Shown in pieces: positions 1 through 8,484 of a DNA stretch of 42,208 nt. The stretch covers positions 1 to 42,208 of the forward strand of contig CAZHBA010000100.1 of assembly GCA_964530225.1 (NCBI GenBank), in the 5' to 3' direction. Each line of letters starts with the position of its first letter. Positions within the stretch are counted from its first letter, which is position 1. Under the pieces are notes generated by a model. That model ran no database searches. It had not been told where the DNA came from and saw only the letters and a list, made by a program, of their open reading frames with translations. The stretch comes from CAZHBA01 sp964530225. GTDB lineage: Bacteria; Pseudomonadota; Alphaproteobacteria; UBA6615. Position numbers and translations under genes: made by a program.

Positions 1-689
1 GACTTGTCGCTACGCAGCGCGAATTCCCAACGTTTCCGCGAGTGGTTGTGGTTCGTGCGCATTATTTGATAGGGCCGCACGAGATAATTAACCGGCAACG
101 TCCAGAAGTGGGCCAGCTTGGTGAACGGGAAGTAGGCGAACAGGGTCAGTGCCAGGAAGACATGGATCTGGGATAGCAGGCTAGCACCCTCCATCAACTC
201 CGGTTCCGGCGAAAATGCCCAGATGCTCGCGAACCATGGCGCAGCCGAATAGGTAATCCCAAAGATCTCCTGGAAGATTACCTGATACAGGGCGATGCCG
301 AGGATGGCGATGAGAAAAACATGGACCAGATAGTCGTCCAATTGGCTGCTCATAGCCCGGACCTCGGGGATGAAAATTCGCCGCGCCAGCGCGATCACCG
401 AACCCGCTAGCGTCATCAGGCCGCCGATCAGCGCTGACCAGTAAAACACCGTTTCGACCCAGAAATCGAAGTCGAGCGCTCCGCCGACAAAGCCCGCGAT
501 GTGGCCGAGAAGCACCAGAAAAATACCCCAATGGAACAAATGCATCGCGTATCCCTGAAGTCTACGGCCGAATAGCCCGCTCGCCCGGGTGGTGATGGTA
601 TAGGGTCGAAACACCATGCGAATGATTGGCACGGTGAAGAATAATGTGAAGGCAACGTAGGGGTACACGCCCCAAAGTAAGTTCGTCAT
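1..689 (-). CDS. narI: Respiratory nitrate reductase gamma subunit NarI (C-terminus cut by window edge)
   Basis: NarI is the membrane cytochrome b subunit that takes electrons from quinol and passes them through two haems b to NarH. The frame is open for 229 codons from ATG at 689 to the left edge, close to the full family length of about 225 residues, so only the tail is missing. It has several hydrophobic segments. The haem-ligand region FHWGI...GH lies at residues 52-63 (H53, H63). The second pair of histidines is in IHVFLALTLF and LAHFW near the C-terminus, followed by the typical LPVNYLVRPYQ. Its ATG overlaps the narJ stop as ATGA, so translation is coupled. It is the last visible gene of the nar operon. 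Confidence 0.95.
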   Translation of the reverse strand, partial: MTNLLWGVYPYVAFTLFFTVPIIRMVFRPYTITTRASGLFGRRLQGYAMHLFHWGIFLVLLGHIAGFVGGALDFDFWVETVFYWSALIGGLMTLAGSVIALARRIFIPEVRAMSSQLDDYLVHVFLIAILGIALYQVIFQEIFGITYSAAPWFASIWAFSPEPELMEGASLLSQIHVFLALTLFAYFPFTKLAHFWTLPVNYLVRPYQIMRTNHNHSRKRWEFALRSDK

Positions 690-1363
690 AGCTCTACCCA
701 ATTTTCTGGAGCTTCTGTGTTGGTTGCCGTCAAGCCGCGCAAGTTGACGGGAACCGGAGACCGGTCGGCTTCGGCGGCTGGTTGCCACTTCGGACCACCG
801 GCCATGTGCGCGATGTCATCGGCCAACGCGACCCGTAGGGCCTCGAGCAGATGCGCGTAAGGGCTTTCGTATTTTCGCAGCGCCGAAAATAACGACTCGA
901 TAGCGTTGAGCAGCAGGCTCTCGACGAAGTAGCGGCGCAGTCCGATCTGGTCCGCTTCACTTCGTTCCAGGCTTAACCCGAGGAAATCGACGATCACCGG
1001 CAGGAAATCGGACATCTCGGCGCCGGCGAGTTCGACGCCGAAATGGCGGTAGATATTCGATAGCTCAAGCATGTAGCCGTTGCGGCCAGACATGCCGGCA
1101 CCGCGGCACGATTCCGGTTCGCTGTAGAGATAAGAACCGAGATAAAGCGGTACCGGCGGTGCCAGTTCTAGCGTCGCCACATATTCTTCCGGACTTGCCG
1201 AGCCGGGGGCGTCGAGGAGGGCCTGGATTGGCTCGCGCAGCGCTTCCGGCGCATTGCCGAGGCGTATCATCTCGGCTTCGATAAGCGTCACGTCGCGCTC
1301 CTCGGGATAGACGAACAGCTCGGCGATCAAGCGGTAGGCCGAGGCCAGTTGGGTTTTGTCCAT
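686..1363 (-). CDS. narJ: Nitrate reductase molybdenum cofactor assembly chaperone NarJ
   Basis: NarJ is a cytoplasmic chaperone of the TorD/DmsD/NarJ family. It binds apo-NarG and gates molybdenum cofactor insertion and membrane docking; it is not part of the final enzyme. The protein has 225 residues from the chosen ATG at 1363 (MDKTQLASAYRLIAELFVYP), which matches the usual family start and has a weak purine-rich site about 8 nt upstream. A second ATG at 1390 overlaps the narH stop (TAATG) and would add nine residues, so the start is not fully settled. The helical core includes a YVATLELAPPVPLYLGSYLY segment. Its stop overlaps the narI start. Position between narH and narI is the standard narGHJI order. 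Confidence 0.93.
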   Translation of the reverse strand: MDKTQLASAYRLIAELFVYPEERDVTLIEAEMIRLGNAPEALREPIQALLDAPGSASPEEYVATLELAPPVPLYLGSYLYSEPESCRGAGMSGRNGYMLELSNIYRHFGVELAGAEMSDFLPVIVDFLGLSLERSEADQIGLRRYFVESLLLNAIESLFSALRKYESPYAHLLEALRVALADDIAHMAGGPKWQPAAEADRSPVPVNLRGLTATNTEAPENWVEL

Positions 1364-1389
1364 GCCCGGTACTCTTCGTTCGTCACCCA

Positions 1390-2934
1390 TTAGCTGCCGA
1401 CGCCTTGCTTCTGCCCGTGGAAGAAGCGCCGTCGCCGCGGCGCCGCGCCCGGCGTCAATTCGTCGAATCCGGTGTAGCCACGCTCGATGTAAGGTGCATT
1501 GTCGGTTTCTTCGGGCCGCGTCGTGGCGATGACAAAACGCTCATGGTAATGAGCCAACGCTAGCAGGCGGTGCATGTCGCGTGCGTCCTGTACGCTCAGC
1601 CCGACCTCGCGCAATACCGCGTCGTCGGCGACGCCTTCCACCCGCTCTGAGCGCCGGAACGCGCGCACAGCCAATAGACGCTTCAGGGCGATGGCAACCT
1701 CCTCCTCGTTTCCGGCCGCTAGCAGACGAGCGAGGTACTGCATCGGAATGCGGAATTCCTCGAGGTCCGGCAGAACGCTATCCTTGCCGATCATGTCGTA
1801 ATGGCCGCGCTGTTCCACCGCGTTTGCCACTGGGCTCTCCGGCGGGATGTAGAACAGGCTGGGTAGGGTGCGGAACTCCGGATGGAGCGGCAACGCAATC
1901 TCCCACTCCTTGACCATGCGGTAAACTGGCGATCGCCGGCAGGCATCGAGCCAGGATTCGCTAATGCCCTGGCTCAGAGCCACTTCGATGACCGCCGGAT
2001 CGTTGGGATCGAGGATGATATCGCGGTGCAGCCGGACCAGTTCGGCCTCGGTGGCGTTCGCCGTCTCGGCAACCCGATCCAGATCGTAGAGTAACGGGCC
2101 CATGTAGCGGATGCGTCCGGGGCAGGCCTGGAAGCAGGCTGGCGGCTGGCCGGTCTCGATGCGCGGATAGCACAGTAGACACTTCTCCGATTTGCCGGTG
2201 CGCCAGTTGTAGTAGGTCTTCTTGTAAGGGCAGCCGGAAATGCAATAGCGCCAGGCGCGGCAACGGTCTTGGTCGATCAGCACCACGCCGTCCTCCTCGC
2301 GCTTATAGGCGGCACCGCTGGGACACGCGCCGACGCACGCCGGGTTGAGGCAGTGATTGCAGATGCGCGGTAAGTACATCATGAACGAGTCGCGGAACGA
2401 CAGATAAACCTTGCGCGCTTCGTCCGACATGTCGGTGAAGTTATAATCGTGCTTGCCGGTGCCGTCCTCATGGGTGCCGGCGGCGTTGTCTTCCCAGTTT
2501 ACGCCGTAGGTGAGGTCGATATCCTCCTCGCCGGTGATCTGCGACTTTGGCCGTGCCACGGGCTGGGAATATTTCGTCGGCGTCTCGGAGTGTAGGTCTT
2601 CGTAGGTGAAGGTGAACGGCCCCTTGCCGTAATAGTCCTCCATCTGCGGCATGACCGGGTTGTAGAACAAGTTGATCATTTCCCAGAACCGCGACGATAC
2701 GCGCAGGCTGGGCAAGTTCCGGCCTGGCCGGTGTTGCCAGCCGCCGCGGTATTTGTCCTGGTTTTCCCATTCCTTGGGGTAGCCGATACCGGGCTTGGTC
2801 TCGACATTATTCCAGAACATGTATTCCGCGCCTTCACGGTTGGTCCACACGTTCTTGCAAGCGAGTGTGCAGGTGTTGCAACCCAGGCACTTGTCCAGGT
2901 TAAACACCATCGCCATCTGCTGTTTGATCTGCAT
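1390..2934 (-). CDS. narH: Respiratory nitrate reductase beta subunit NarH
   Basis: NarH is the iron-sulfur electron-transfer subunit carrying electrons from NarI haem to NarG. The 514-residue length is normal. Four cysteine groups are visible: C16/C19/C22/C26, C192/C195/C200/C204, C225/W228/C231/C235 and C252/C255/C267/C271. The tryptophan in the third group is the known NarH replacement that makes one centre [3Fe-4S]. The start lies only two bases after the narG stop, so the subunits are probably co-translated. No defect is seen. Confidence 0.97.
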   Translation of the reverse strand: MQIKQQMAMVFNLDKCLGCNTCTLACKNVWTNREGAEYMFWNNVETKPGIGYPKEWENQDKYRGGWQHRPGRNLPSLRVSSRFWEMINLFYNPVMPQMEDYYGKGPFTFTYEDLHSETPTKYSQPVARPKSQITGEEDIDLTYGVNWEDNAAGTHEDGTGKHDYNFTDMSDEARKVYLSFRDSFMMYLPRICNHCLNPACVGACPSGAAYKREEDGVVLIDQDRCRAWRYCISGCPYKKTYYNWRTGKSEKCLLCYPRIETGQPPACFQACPGRIRYMGPLLYDLDRVAETANATEAELVRLHRDIILDPNDPAVIEVALSQGISESWLDACRRSPVYRMVKEWEIALPLHPEFRTLPSLFYIPPESPVANAVEQRGHYDMIGKDSVLPDLEEFRIPMQYLARLLAAGNEEEVAIALKRLLAVRAFRRSERVEGVADDAVLREVGLSVQDARDMHRLLALAHYHERFVIATTRPEETDNAPYIERGYTGFDELTPGAAPRRRRFFHGQKQGVGS

Positions 2935-2936
2935 GG

Positions 2937-5900
2937 TTACGCTCCCAACGCCAAGTCTTTTTCTTGATAAATAACCTTGCGACCGTCCTTCTCCATCGGC
3001 TTTTTACGGATGAAGACAGCGCAGTCGCGTTCGGACGGGCTGGTGCCCCAGTAGTTGAGGAAGTACGTCCAGTTGGCGTAGCCCCCAACCATGGTGGCCG
3101 GGTTCATCATGATCCGCGTCGGCGCGTTGTTGTTACCGCCGCGCAGGTCGCTAACCCCACGTTCGCGCGCCAGCGACGAGAACGGAACGTTTACGTGGCG
3201 TTCGCTCGAGTGATACATAATTGTGGTGTCGCGGGGTACGGTGTTGCTAACCGCGGCGCGGGCAACGACGATGCCGTTTTCGTTGTAGACCTCGACCCAA
3301 TCGTTGTCTTCGACACCGATCTCGGCCGCGTCCTCGTGATTGATCCACACTGTCTGGCCGCCGCGGAACATGTTCAGCATGTGCCAGGTGTCCACGAACA
3401 TGGAGTGGATCTGCCATTTTCCGTGCGGCGTGAGAAAGCGGAATACCTTCGAGTTTGGCTCCATCTTGCTGGTCTGCGCATCGCCGATCTGAACCATGTC
3501 GACAGGCGGCTTGTAGGTCGGTAGGTGTTCGCCCAGTTCGCGGTAGATGCGGTGGTCGAAATAGATCTCCTGCCGGCCAGTCAGCGTATGCCAGGGTTTT
3601 AGCGTCTCGATGTTCATCGTCCATGGACAATAGGTCCGCCCCGGACTCTCGATCGCCGACCAGTGGGCTGACGTCATACTGCGCCGCGGCTGCGAGATCA
3701 GATCGGGATAATGATGGCGCACCTCGCGGTCGCCCTCGATCAAGTGGGTCAACTCCAGCCCGGTCTGCTTCTCCAACGTCTCGAAGAACTTGTGGGAAAT
3801 CTCGCCGTCGCTTTCCGGCGACATGCGCAAGATGACTTCGGACACTTGCTGGGCCGATTCAAGCGAAACCCGGCCGTCCTTCTCGCCGACTAGGTAGCTT
3901 TCTTTCATCTCCTCCACAGCTTCGCTAAGATCGATCGTGATCCCCTTGGCGCCGTAGCCGTCGGGTTCGCAGACCTTCGGGCCGAGGGTCGTGTACATAT
4001 CGGCAACCTTGGTGTAATCGCGCGTCACTACTTTCACCTTGGGGAAGGTCTTGCCGGGAATCGGCTCGACCTCGCCGGTCAGCCAGTCGGTCATCTCGCC
4101 CATGGGCTGCGCCATTTCGTCGGGCGTATCGGTGATCATCGGCAGCATCACCAAATCCTCGATCGGCTCGGGAAGATGCGTTTCGGCCAGTTTACTGACC
4201 TGCTGGGCGATCAATTTGAAGACCTCCCAGTCATGCTTTGTTTCCCAGGCTGGGTCGTGGGCCGGTGTGAACGGGTGGAAGAACGAGTGCAGATCGGTGC
4301 AGGTGAGGTCGTATTTCTCGTACCAATGCGCTGTCGGCAGGACGATGTCAGAGTAATTGGCTGACGAATCCATCCGCAGGTTGACGTTGTAGACAAGATC
4401 GAGTTTGCCGAGCGGCGCTTCCTCGTGCCATTCGAATTCGTCGATCAATTCCTTGGAGCGGTCTTCGCCGAGCACGTTGTTATGGGTGCCCAGCAAGTGC
4501 TTCAGGTTGTACTCGTGGCCGCGCATCGAAGTACCGAACAGGTTGCCGCGATAAATCCACAAAACCTTCGGGTGGTTCTCTTCGGCATCGACGTCGTTGA
4601 GCGCGAATTTGAGGCCGCCGTCCTTGAATTGTTTGGCGACCCAGTCCGCCACTTCCTGTTCGGTCTTGCAGCCCGCCGCGCGGGCTTCCTTGATGACCTC
4701 GAGAGGGTTCTTCTTGTCGAGCTGCGGATAGAAGGGCAGCCAGCCGTTACGTACCGCCAGGCTGTTCATGGTCGCGGCATGGCGGCCCTTGGCCGGAAAT
4801 TTCTCCGCCCACGGCGCCCAGAGGGGGTCGAGCGCCATACCGTCGTAACGGTATTGGTCGGTGTGGAAGTAGAAGTAGGATGTCGAATTCTGGTGACGCG
4901 GCGGTCCGCCCCAGTCGGCCGCACCGCCCAGGGTACCGATGGCCGCGAAGGGACGGATTTTCTCCGTGCCCACATAGTGCGCGAAGCCGCCGCCATTGAC
5001 GCCCATACACCCGGTCAAGACTCCCATCACAGCCTGGGCGCGGTAGATCAGCGAGCCGCCGTGATACCAGTGTAGGATACCCGAGCCGGTAATGAACAGG
5101 CACTTGCCCTTGGTCTTTTTCGCCGTGTCGGCCCATTCGCGGGCAACCCGCAGAACCAGTTCGCGGTCGACGCCTGTTTCCTGCTCTTGCCATGCCGGTG
5201 TGTAGGGCCGCTCGGCATCGTCGTAATCGGTCGGGTAGTTGCCACCCAGGCCGCGGTCGATGCCAAACTGCGCCAGCATCAGATCGTAGGCCGTGGTCAC
5301 CCGAATCGTCTTGCCGTCGGCCGTGGTCACGGTCCGCGTCGGCACGCCGCGCGAGTTGCCAGTAGCCATCCGTCCTTTGTCCGGGGTGGTGCCGAGCTCG
5401 GTGTCGAAAGTGTCGGTGAAGTCGGCGAATTTAACCTGCACCGCATCGTGGTCGCTATCGAGGCAGGTCAGTAGCGGATCGAAGGCCTGGCCGGTGGTGA
5501 CATCTTCGTTCTTGAGGTTCCACCTTCCTTGTTTTTCGTTCTCCCAACGGAAACCGACCGAACCGCCGGGTAGCCGGAGGTCACCGGCGGCATCGAACAT
5601 CGGCATTTTCCACTCGGCGTTTTCTTCGCCGGCATATTCTGCGATGTCGCTGGCGCGCAGGAAGCGACCCGAGAGGTATTCGCCGTCGTCTTGTTCGTCG
5701 AGCACGACGAGGAATGGCAGGTTGGTGTACTGTTTGGTGTAATCGGTGAAGTAAGGCGTCTTCGTCTCGACGTGGAACTCCTTGAGGATCACGTGGATGC
5801 ACGCCAGGATGAAGGCGGCGTCGGTACCCGCGCGTGCCGGCACCCACAGGTCGGCGAACTTGGTAATATCGGCGTAGTCGGGCGATAGGTTGACGATCTT

Positions 5901-6701
5901 GCCGCCGTTATATTTGTGCTCAGATGCAAAATGGGCGTCGGGCGTGCGGGTCATCGGCAGGTTCGAGCCCATGACGATCCAGTAGGCGCTCTGGTACCAG
6001 TCGGCCGCTTCGTGCACGTCGGTCTGGTCGCCCCACATCATCGGCATGACGTGCGGCAGGTCGTGATACCACTCGTAGAAGCTGAGCATGGTGCTGCCCA
6101 GGATGTTGGACAGACGGTGGCCGGAAAGGAAACTGACCATACTCATCGCCGGGATCGGCGAGAACGAGGCTAGATGGTCGGGCCCGTATTTCTTGATCGT
6201 GTAGATTTTTGCCGCGGCGATGATCTCGGTTGATTCGTCCCACGTCGTGCGGCGCCAGCCGGCTTTGCCGCGGGCTTGCCGGTAGGCCTTTGAGCGTTCC
6301 GGGTTTTCGACGATGGCGGCCCAGGCGTCGACCGGATTTTTCCCGGCCTCGCGTTCGGCACGGTAGAAGTCGAGCAGTACGCCGCGCACATAGGGATATT
6401 TCGGCCGCACCGGGCTGTAGGGATACCAGGACGACGAAATACCGCGTTGGCAACCGCGCGGCTCATAGTTCGGCGTGTCGGAATTGATCTGCGGCCAGTC
6501 GGTTTTTTGCAGTTCCCAGGTGATCAGGCCGTCTTTGACGAACACCTCCCAAGAGCAAGACCCCGAGCAGTTGACCCCGTGGCTGGTGCGCGTTGACTTA
6601 TCGTAGGCCCAGCGGCCGCGATAAAAGCTCTCCCAGTTCCGGGGCTCATCGAGGACGCGAAACCACCGCGATCCGCTGCCGTTACTTTTGCCGTTGGCCA
6701 T
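2937..6701 (-). CDS. narG: Respiratory nitrate reductase alpha subunit NarG
   Basis: NarG is the catalytic subunit that reduces nitrate to nitrite at a bis-MGD molybdenum centre. It has 1254 residues, full family length. The N-terminal FS0 [4Fe-4S] site has a histidine and three cysteines (H41, C45, C49, C84) in HGVNCSGSC and RGCQRG. D228 in GDQTDVHEAADWY matches the aspartate that ligates molybdenum in E. coli NarG (D222). No twin-arginine signal is present, so this is the cytoplasm-facing bacterial form that works with NarI. The start is supported by AAGGAAAGG about 8 nt upstream. It follows the DUF59 gene by 38 nt in one operon. Several long open frames on the opposite strand are shadows. 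Confidence 0.97.
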   Translation of the reverse strand: MANGKSNGSGSRWFRVLDEPRNWESFYRGRWAYDKSTRTSHGVNCSGSCSWEVFVKDGLITWELQKTDWPQINSDTPNYEPRGCQRGISSSWYPYSPVRPKYPYVRGVLLDFYRAEREAGKNPVDAWAAIVENPERSKAYRQARGKAGWRRTTWDESTEIIAAAKIYTIKKYGPDHLASFSPIPAMSMVSFLSGHRLSNILGSTMLSFYEWYHDLPHVMPMMWGDQTDVHEAADWYQSAYWIVMGSNLPMTRTPDAHFASEHKYNGGKIVNLSPDYADITKFADLWVPARAGTDAAFILACIHVILKEFHVETKTPYFTDYTKQYTNLPFLVVLDEQDDGEYLSGRFLRASDIAEYAGEENAEWKMPMFDAAGDLRLPGGSVGFRWENEKQGRWNLKNEDVTTGQAFDPLLTCLDSDHDAVQVKFADFTDTFDTELGTTPDKGRMATGNSRGVPTRTVTTADGKTIRVTTAYDLMLAQFGIDRGLGGNYPTDYDDAERPYTPAWQEQETGVDRELVLRVAREWADTAKKTKGKCLFITGSGILHWYHGGSLIYRAQAVMGVLTGCMGVNGGGFAHYVGTEKIRPFAAIGTLGGAADWGGPPRHQNSTSYFYFHTDQYRYDGMALDPLWAPWAEKFPAKGRHAATMNSLAVRNGWLPFYPQLDKKNPLEVIKEARAAGCKTEQEVADWVAKQFKDGGLKFALNDVDAEENHPKVLWIYRGNLFGTSMRGHEYNLKHLLGTHNNVLGEDRSKELIDEFEWHEEAPLGKLDLVYNVNLRMDSSANYSDIVLPTAHWYEKYDLTCTDLHSFFHPFTPAHDPAWETKHDWEVFKLIAQQVSKLAETHLPEPIEDLVMLPMITDTPDEMAQPMGEMTDWLTGEVEPIPGKTFPKVKVVTRDYTKVADMYTTLGPKVCEPDGYGAKGITIDLSEAVEEMKESYLVGEKDGRVSLESAQQVSEVILRMSPESDGEISHKFFETLEKQTGLELTHLIEGDREVRHHYPDLISQPRRSMTSAHWSAIESPGRTYCPWTMNIETLKPWHTLTGRQEIYFDHRIYRELGEHLPTYKPPVDMVQIGDAQTSKMEPNSKVFRFLTPHGKWQIHSMFVDTWHMLNMFRGGQTVWINHEDAAEIGVEDNDWVEVYNENGIVVARAAVSNTVPRDTTIMYHSSERHVNVPFSSLARERGVSDLRGGNNNAPTRIMMNPATMVGGYANWTYFLNYWGTSPSERDCAVFIRKKPMEKDGRKVIYQEKDLALGA

Positions 6702-6739
6702 TGATCAAACCTTTCCTTCAAACGCTGTTTCCGTAAGAG

Positions 6740-7507
6740 CTAACTCCTCAAGACGTAGCCGCGGTAGAATGCGTCCACGAACGGTCGAAAGTCCTGTACC
6801 GTTCCATAGACGGCGACGACGGCCTTGCGGTCCATGTCGTAAACCAGGTTGACGGCTTCCGAGCGGCCGACCGGATGAGTACGCGCCGCCCCGTCATGTT
6901 CGACCTGGTCGTCCTGCATCGCCTGGATTGAGCCGTACACCAGCCGGGCCGGATGGATCTGCCACCACACCCGGAAGTCCCAGCCGCCGATTTCCAGATT
7001 GGCGGTGCCCGACTTGGCGTCGGGATCGTGCGGGTCGATCTCCCATTGGCAGACCGGTAATTCGCCATCGTAGATGTCGCTGCGCGGACCGCCGAGCGGC
7101 TCGGGGCCATCTTCGTCATAGCCGGCGTCTCGCGCCAGGTCGGGACGTTGCATCTCGCGGCCGATCGGGTCGGGCTGCGGCACCACACCGTCTTCCAGCA
7201 TTTCCGCCTGCAACGGCGTCATACCGCCATTGCTGAGCGTGCCAGTGCCGGCAAACGGGTCGTGGCGTTGAATATCAATCTGCGTGAAGCCACCGGCGCT
7301 AGCTAAAGTGTCGCGAATTTCGACTTCCATCTGAGCGACTTTAGTTTGATTGGTGGTATTGGGGGCGAAGTGAACGGTGACACAAGGTCCGTCGATTTCG
7401 ATGTCTTTGACAAAACCCACCGCAACGATGTCGCGACGAAACCCCGGATACTCCACGCCACGTAGCAGGCCAAGTACCCGCTCGGCTTTGTCGTTAGCAG
7501 TCGTCAT
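6740..7507 (-). CDS. DUF59 (MIP18-like) domain protein leading the nar operon
   Basis: A 255-residue protein. Residues about 5-75 (AERVLGLLRGVEYPGFRRDIVAVGFVKDIEIDG...VEIRDTLASAGG) resemble the DUF59/MIP18 domain found in iron-sulfur assembly factors such as SufT, PaaD and the N-terminus of Mrp. The remaining roughly 160 residues, rich in acidic and Trp residues (GGWDFRVWWQIHPARLVYG), match no family I recognise. I chose ATG at 7507; a TTG at 7543 would add 12 residues that do not look conserved. Being first in the narGHJI transcript suggests a role in cluster or cofactor maturation of the reductase, which carries five Fe-S clusters. That role is inference from context. Confidence 0.8.
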   Translation of the reverse strand: MTTANDKAERVLGLLRGVEYPGFRRDIVAVGFVKDIEIDGPCVTVHFAPNTTNQTKVAQMEVEIRDTLASAGGFTQIDIQRHDPFAGTGTLSNGGMTPLQAEMLEDGVVPQPDPIGREMQRPDLARDAGYDEDGPEPLGGPRSDIYDGELPVCQWEIDPHDPDAKSGTANLEIGGWDFRVWWQIHPARLVYGSIQAMQDDQVEHDGAARTHPVGRSEAVNLVYDMDRKAVVAVYGTVQDFRPFVDAFYRGYVLRS

Positions 7508-7532
7508 ATTATGACCATCGTGGTCTATCACT

Positions 7533-7608
7533 GTGTCACACAACGTACCCGTCGCCGGTGTCAGCGTAGTGTCAGGGGTACGGTTGGAAAGTTTGACACC
7601 TAAACTTT
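7533..7608. promoter_or_regulatory. Candidate control region of the nar operon: spaced GTGTCA motifs and an inverted repeat
   Basis: Upstream of the DUF59 start the hexamer GTGTCA occurs at 7533, 7558 and 7569, and its reverse complement TGACAC at 7594. The start-to-start spacings are 25, 11 and 25 bp. A perfect inverted repeat AAAGTTT-N7-AAACTTT covers 7588-7608. No FNR box of the TTGAT-N4-ATCAA type is visible. The arrangement could be operator sites for a nitrate or oxygen responsive regulator, but part of it overlaps the tail of a dead gene, so some copies may be leftovers of coding sequence. Confidence 0.35.
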
Positions 7609-8051
7609 TCTACAGCGGTAGAGCTGACATACATATGCGTCATAAAACCGCAGATGCGTCATAAAACCGCAGATGATGAGATCATTGCGTCGCACACGGA
7701 AATCCGGTCTTGTAGAGGGGTGCCGGCAAAGGCATTCGACAAAGCCTTTTCGACAATATTTTCTCCGGCTATCGGCGCCAACTCATCGACGAACTGGCCG
7801 TGCTTGGTGTCGCGGTCGAAAAGAATCCCCGCTCGGCCCTAGTGCGTAACTTGTATGACCGGGCTAATCGCTTCCCGGACGGCCTTAAGCAATTTCTTTG
7901 CCTGTGCGATGGCGGTGTCTGCATTGGCAACGGCGAACGGCCCCACCAAATATTAATTTTGGATATCGATCAGAATGAGGCATGCACTGTCCACTTTCGC
8001 CGGCCCAAGATCTGCGACGGCTAGTTGCCGGAGCTTTTTGGGCCCGGACAT
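7572..8051 (-). pseudogene. Isochorismatase-family cysteine hydrolase, heavily disrupted
   Basis: Read from ATG at 8051, which has a strong AGGGAGAG site upstream, the frame starts MSGPKKLRQLAVADLG and reaches the catalytic-Asp strand LILIDIQN. TAA follows at codon 33. Beyond it the family pattern continues: PFAVANADTAIAQAKKLL, then VIQVTH with TAG at codon 71, then FVDELAPIAGENIVEKALSN and AFAGTPLQ. The rest needs a one-base frame change (RRNDLIICGFMTH). A 19-bp duplication sits exactly at the active-site loop. After it the loop reads CGFMTHMYVSST, where the family has Cys as nucleophile (THMCVSST). The C-terminal roughly 50 residues are missing. This gene cannot make an active enzyme. Live members hydrolyse amides or vinyl ethers; the exact substrate cannot be told. 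Confidence 0.85.
7635..7672. repeat. 19-bp perfect tandem duplication
   Basis: ATGCGTCATAAAACCGCAG is present twice head to tail (7635-7653 and 7654-7672). It repeats the codons for the CGFMTH loop of the dead isochorismatase-family gene and adds a frameshift, as 19 is not a multiple of three. Perfect identity suggests a recent event. Confidence 0.95.
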
Positions 8052-8080
8052 TTCACTCTCCCTTTGCGCCAAGGAGCGGC

Positions 8081-8284
8081 CTATCTAGAGCGCGCCGCTC
8101 CGCGCCGTGCCGCGCCCGTGTTCTTGGCGTTGGGATTTGAACCCGGACTTTTTATCGTACCTGGTCCCGGATCAAACTTCCCCGGCTGGACTTTTTGCTC
8201 CGGTTGGTCGGCATTGGCTTTTCGTTTTTTGGCTTTCTTCGCTGCGTTCGCCTTCGCCCGTTGGCGGGCCTTTGCTTTGGTCAT
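8081..8284 (-). CDS. Small, very basic Lys/Ala/Arg-rich protein, function unknown
   Basis: A 67-residue protein from ATG at 8284 (MTKAKARQRAKANAAKKAKK), preceded by a GGAAAG stretch. The first half is a run of Lys, Ala and Arg residues. The second half (QPEQKVQPGKFDPGPGTIK, then SPGSNPNAKNTGAARRG) is Gly/Pro/Asn rich and probably disordered. Small proteins of this composition occur in alphaproteobacteria and may bind nucleic acid, but I do not recognise a named family. It lies 29 nt upstream of the disrupted isochorismatase-like gene on the same strand, so the two may once have been one transcript. Confidence 0.6.
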   Translation of the reverse strand: MTKAKARQRAKANAAKKAKKRKANADQPEQKVQPGKFDPGPGTIKSPGSNPNAKNTGAARRGAARSR

Positions 8285-8342
8285 GTGCTTTTCGCTTTCC
8301 AAGAAACTGCCGTTCAAAGTTAGATTTTATCATTACCGGGCT

Positions 8343-8357
8343 GATTTGGGTCAAATC
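8343..8357. promoter_or_regulatory. Short perfect palindrome between divergent genes
   Basis: GATTTG-GGT-CAAATC is a 6+3+6 inverted repeat. It sits between the start of the small basic protein on the minus strand and the sulfatase on the plus strand. It could be an operator; short palindromes of this size also arise by chance. The rest of 8285-8484 shows no gene. Confidence 0.25.
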
Positions 8358-8484
8358 TACGGCACATATTCTGGTTTGTGGCGGCGGTAATTGGTGTTTT
8401 TATGCAGCCCTTCGCCGGTCAAAAAACGAACCCGAAAGTTTAGCGCAAGAATAATCTAGTGATGATTTAGGTGGTCTAAAAATT

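Noticed and set aside
2964..5075. Long open frames opposite narG (for example 2964-3524 and 4425-5075)
   Set aside because: They are reverse-strand shadows of a GC-rich gene, low in complexity, with no family resemblance or ribosome sites.
7593..7616. TTGACA as a plus-strand -35 box
   Set aside because: No -10 box at proper distance and no live plus-strand gene downstream; it is part of the TGACAC motif set.
8125..8150. tRNA T-arm-like GGGTTCAAATCCC on the minus strand
   Set aside because: It lies in the coding sequence of the small basic protein (SPGSNPNAK). No acceptor stem, anticodon arm or CCA end can be built around it.
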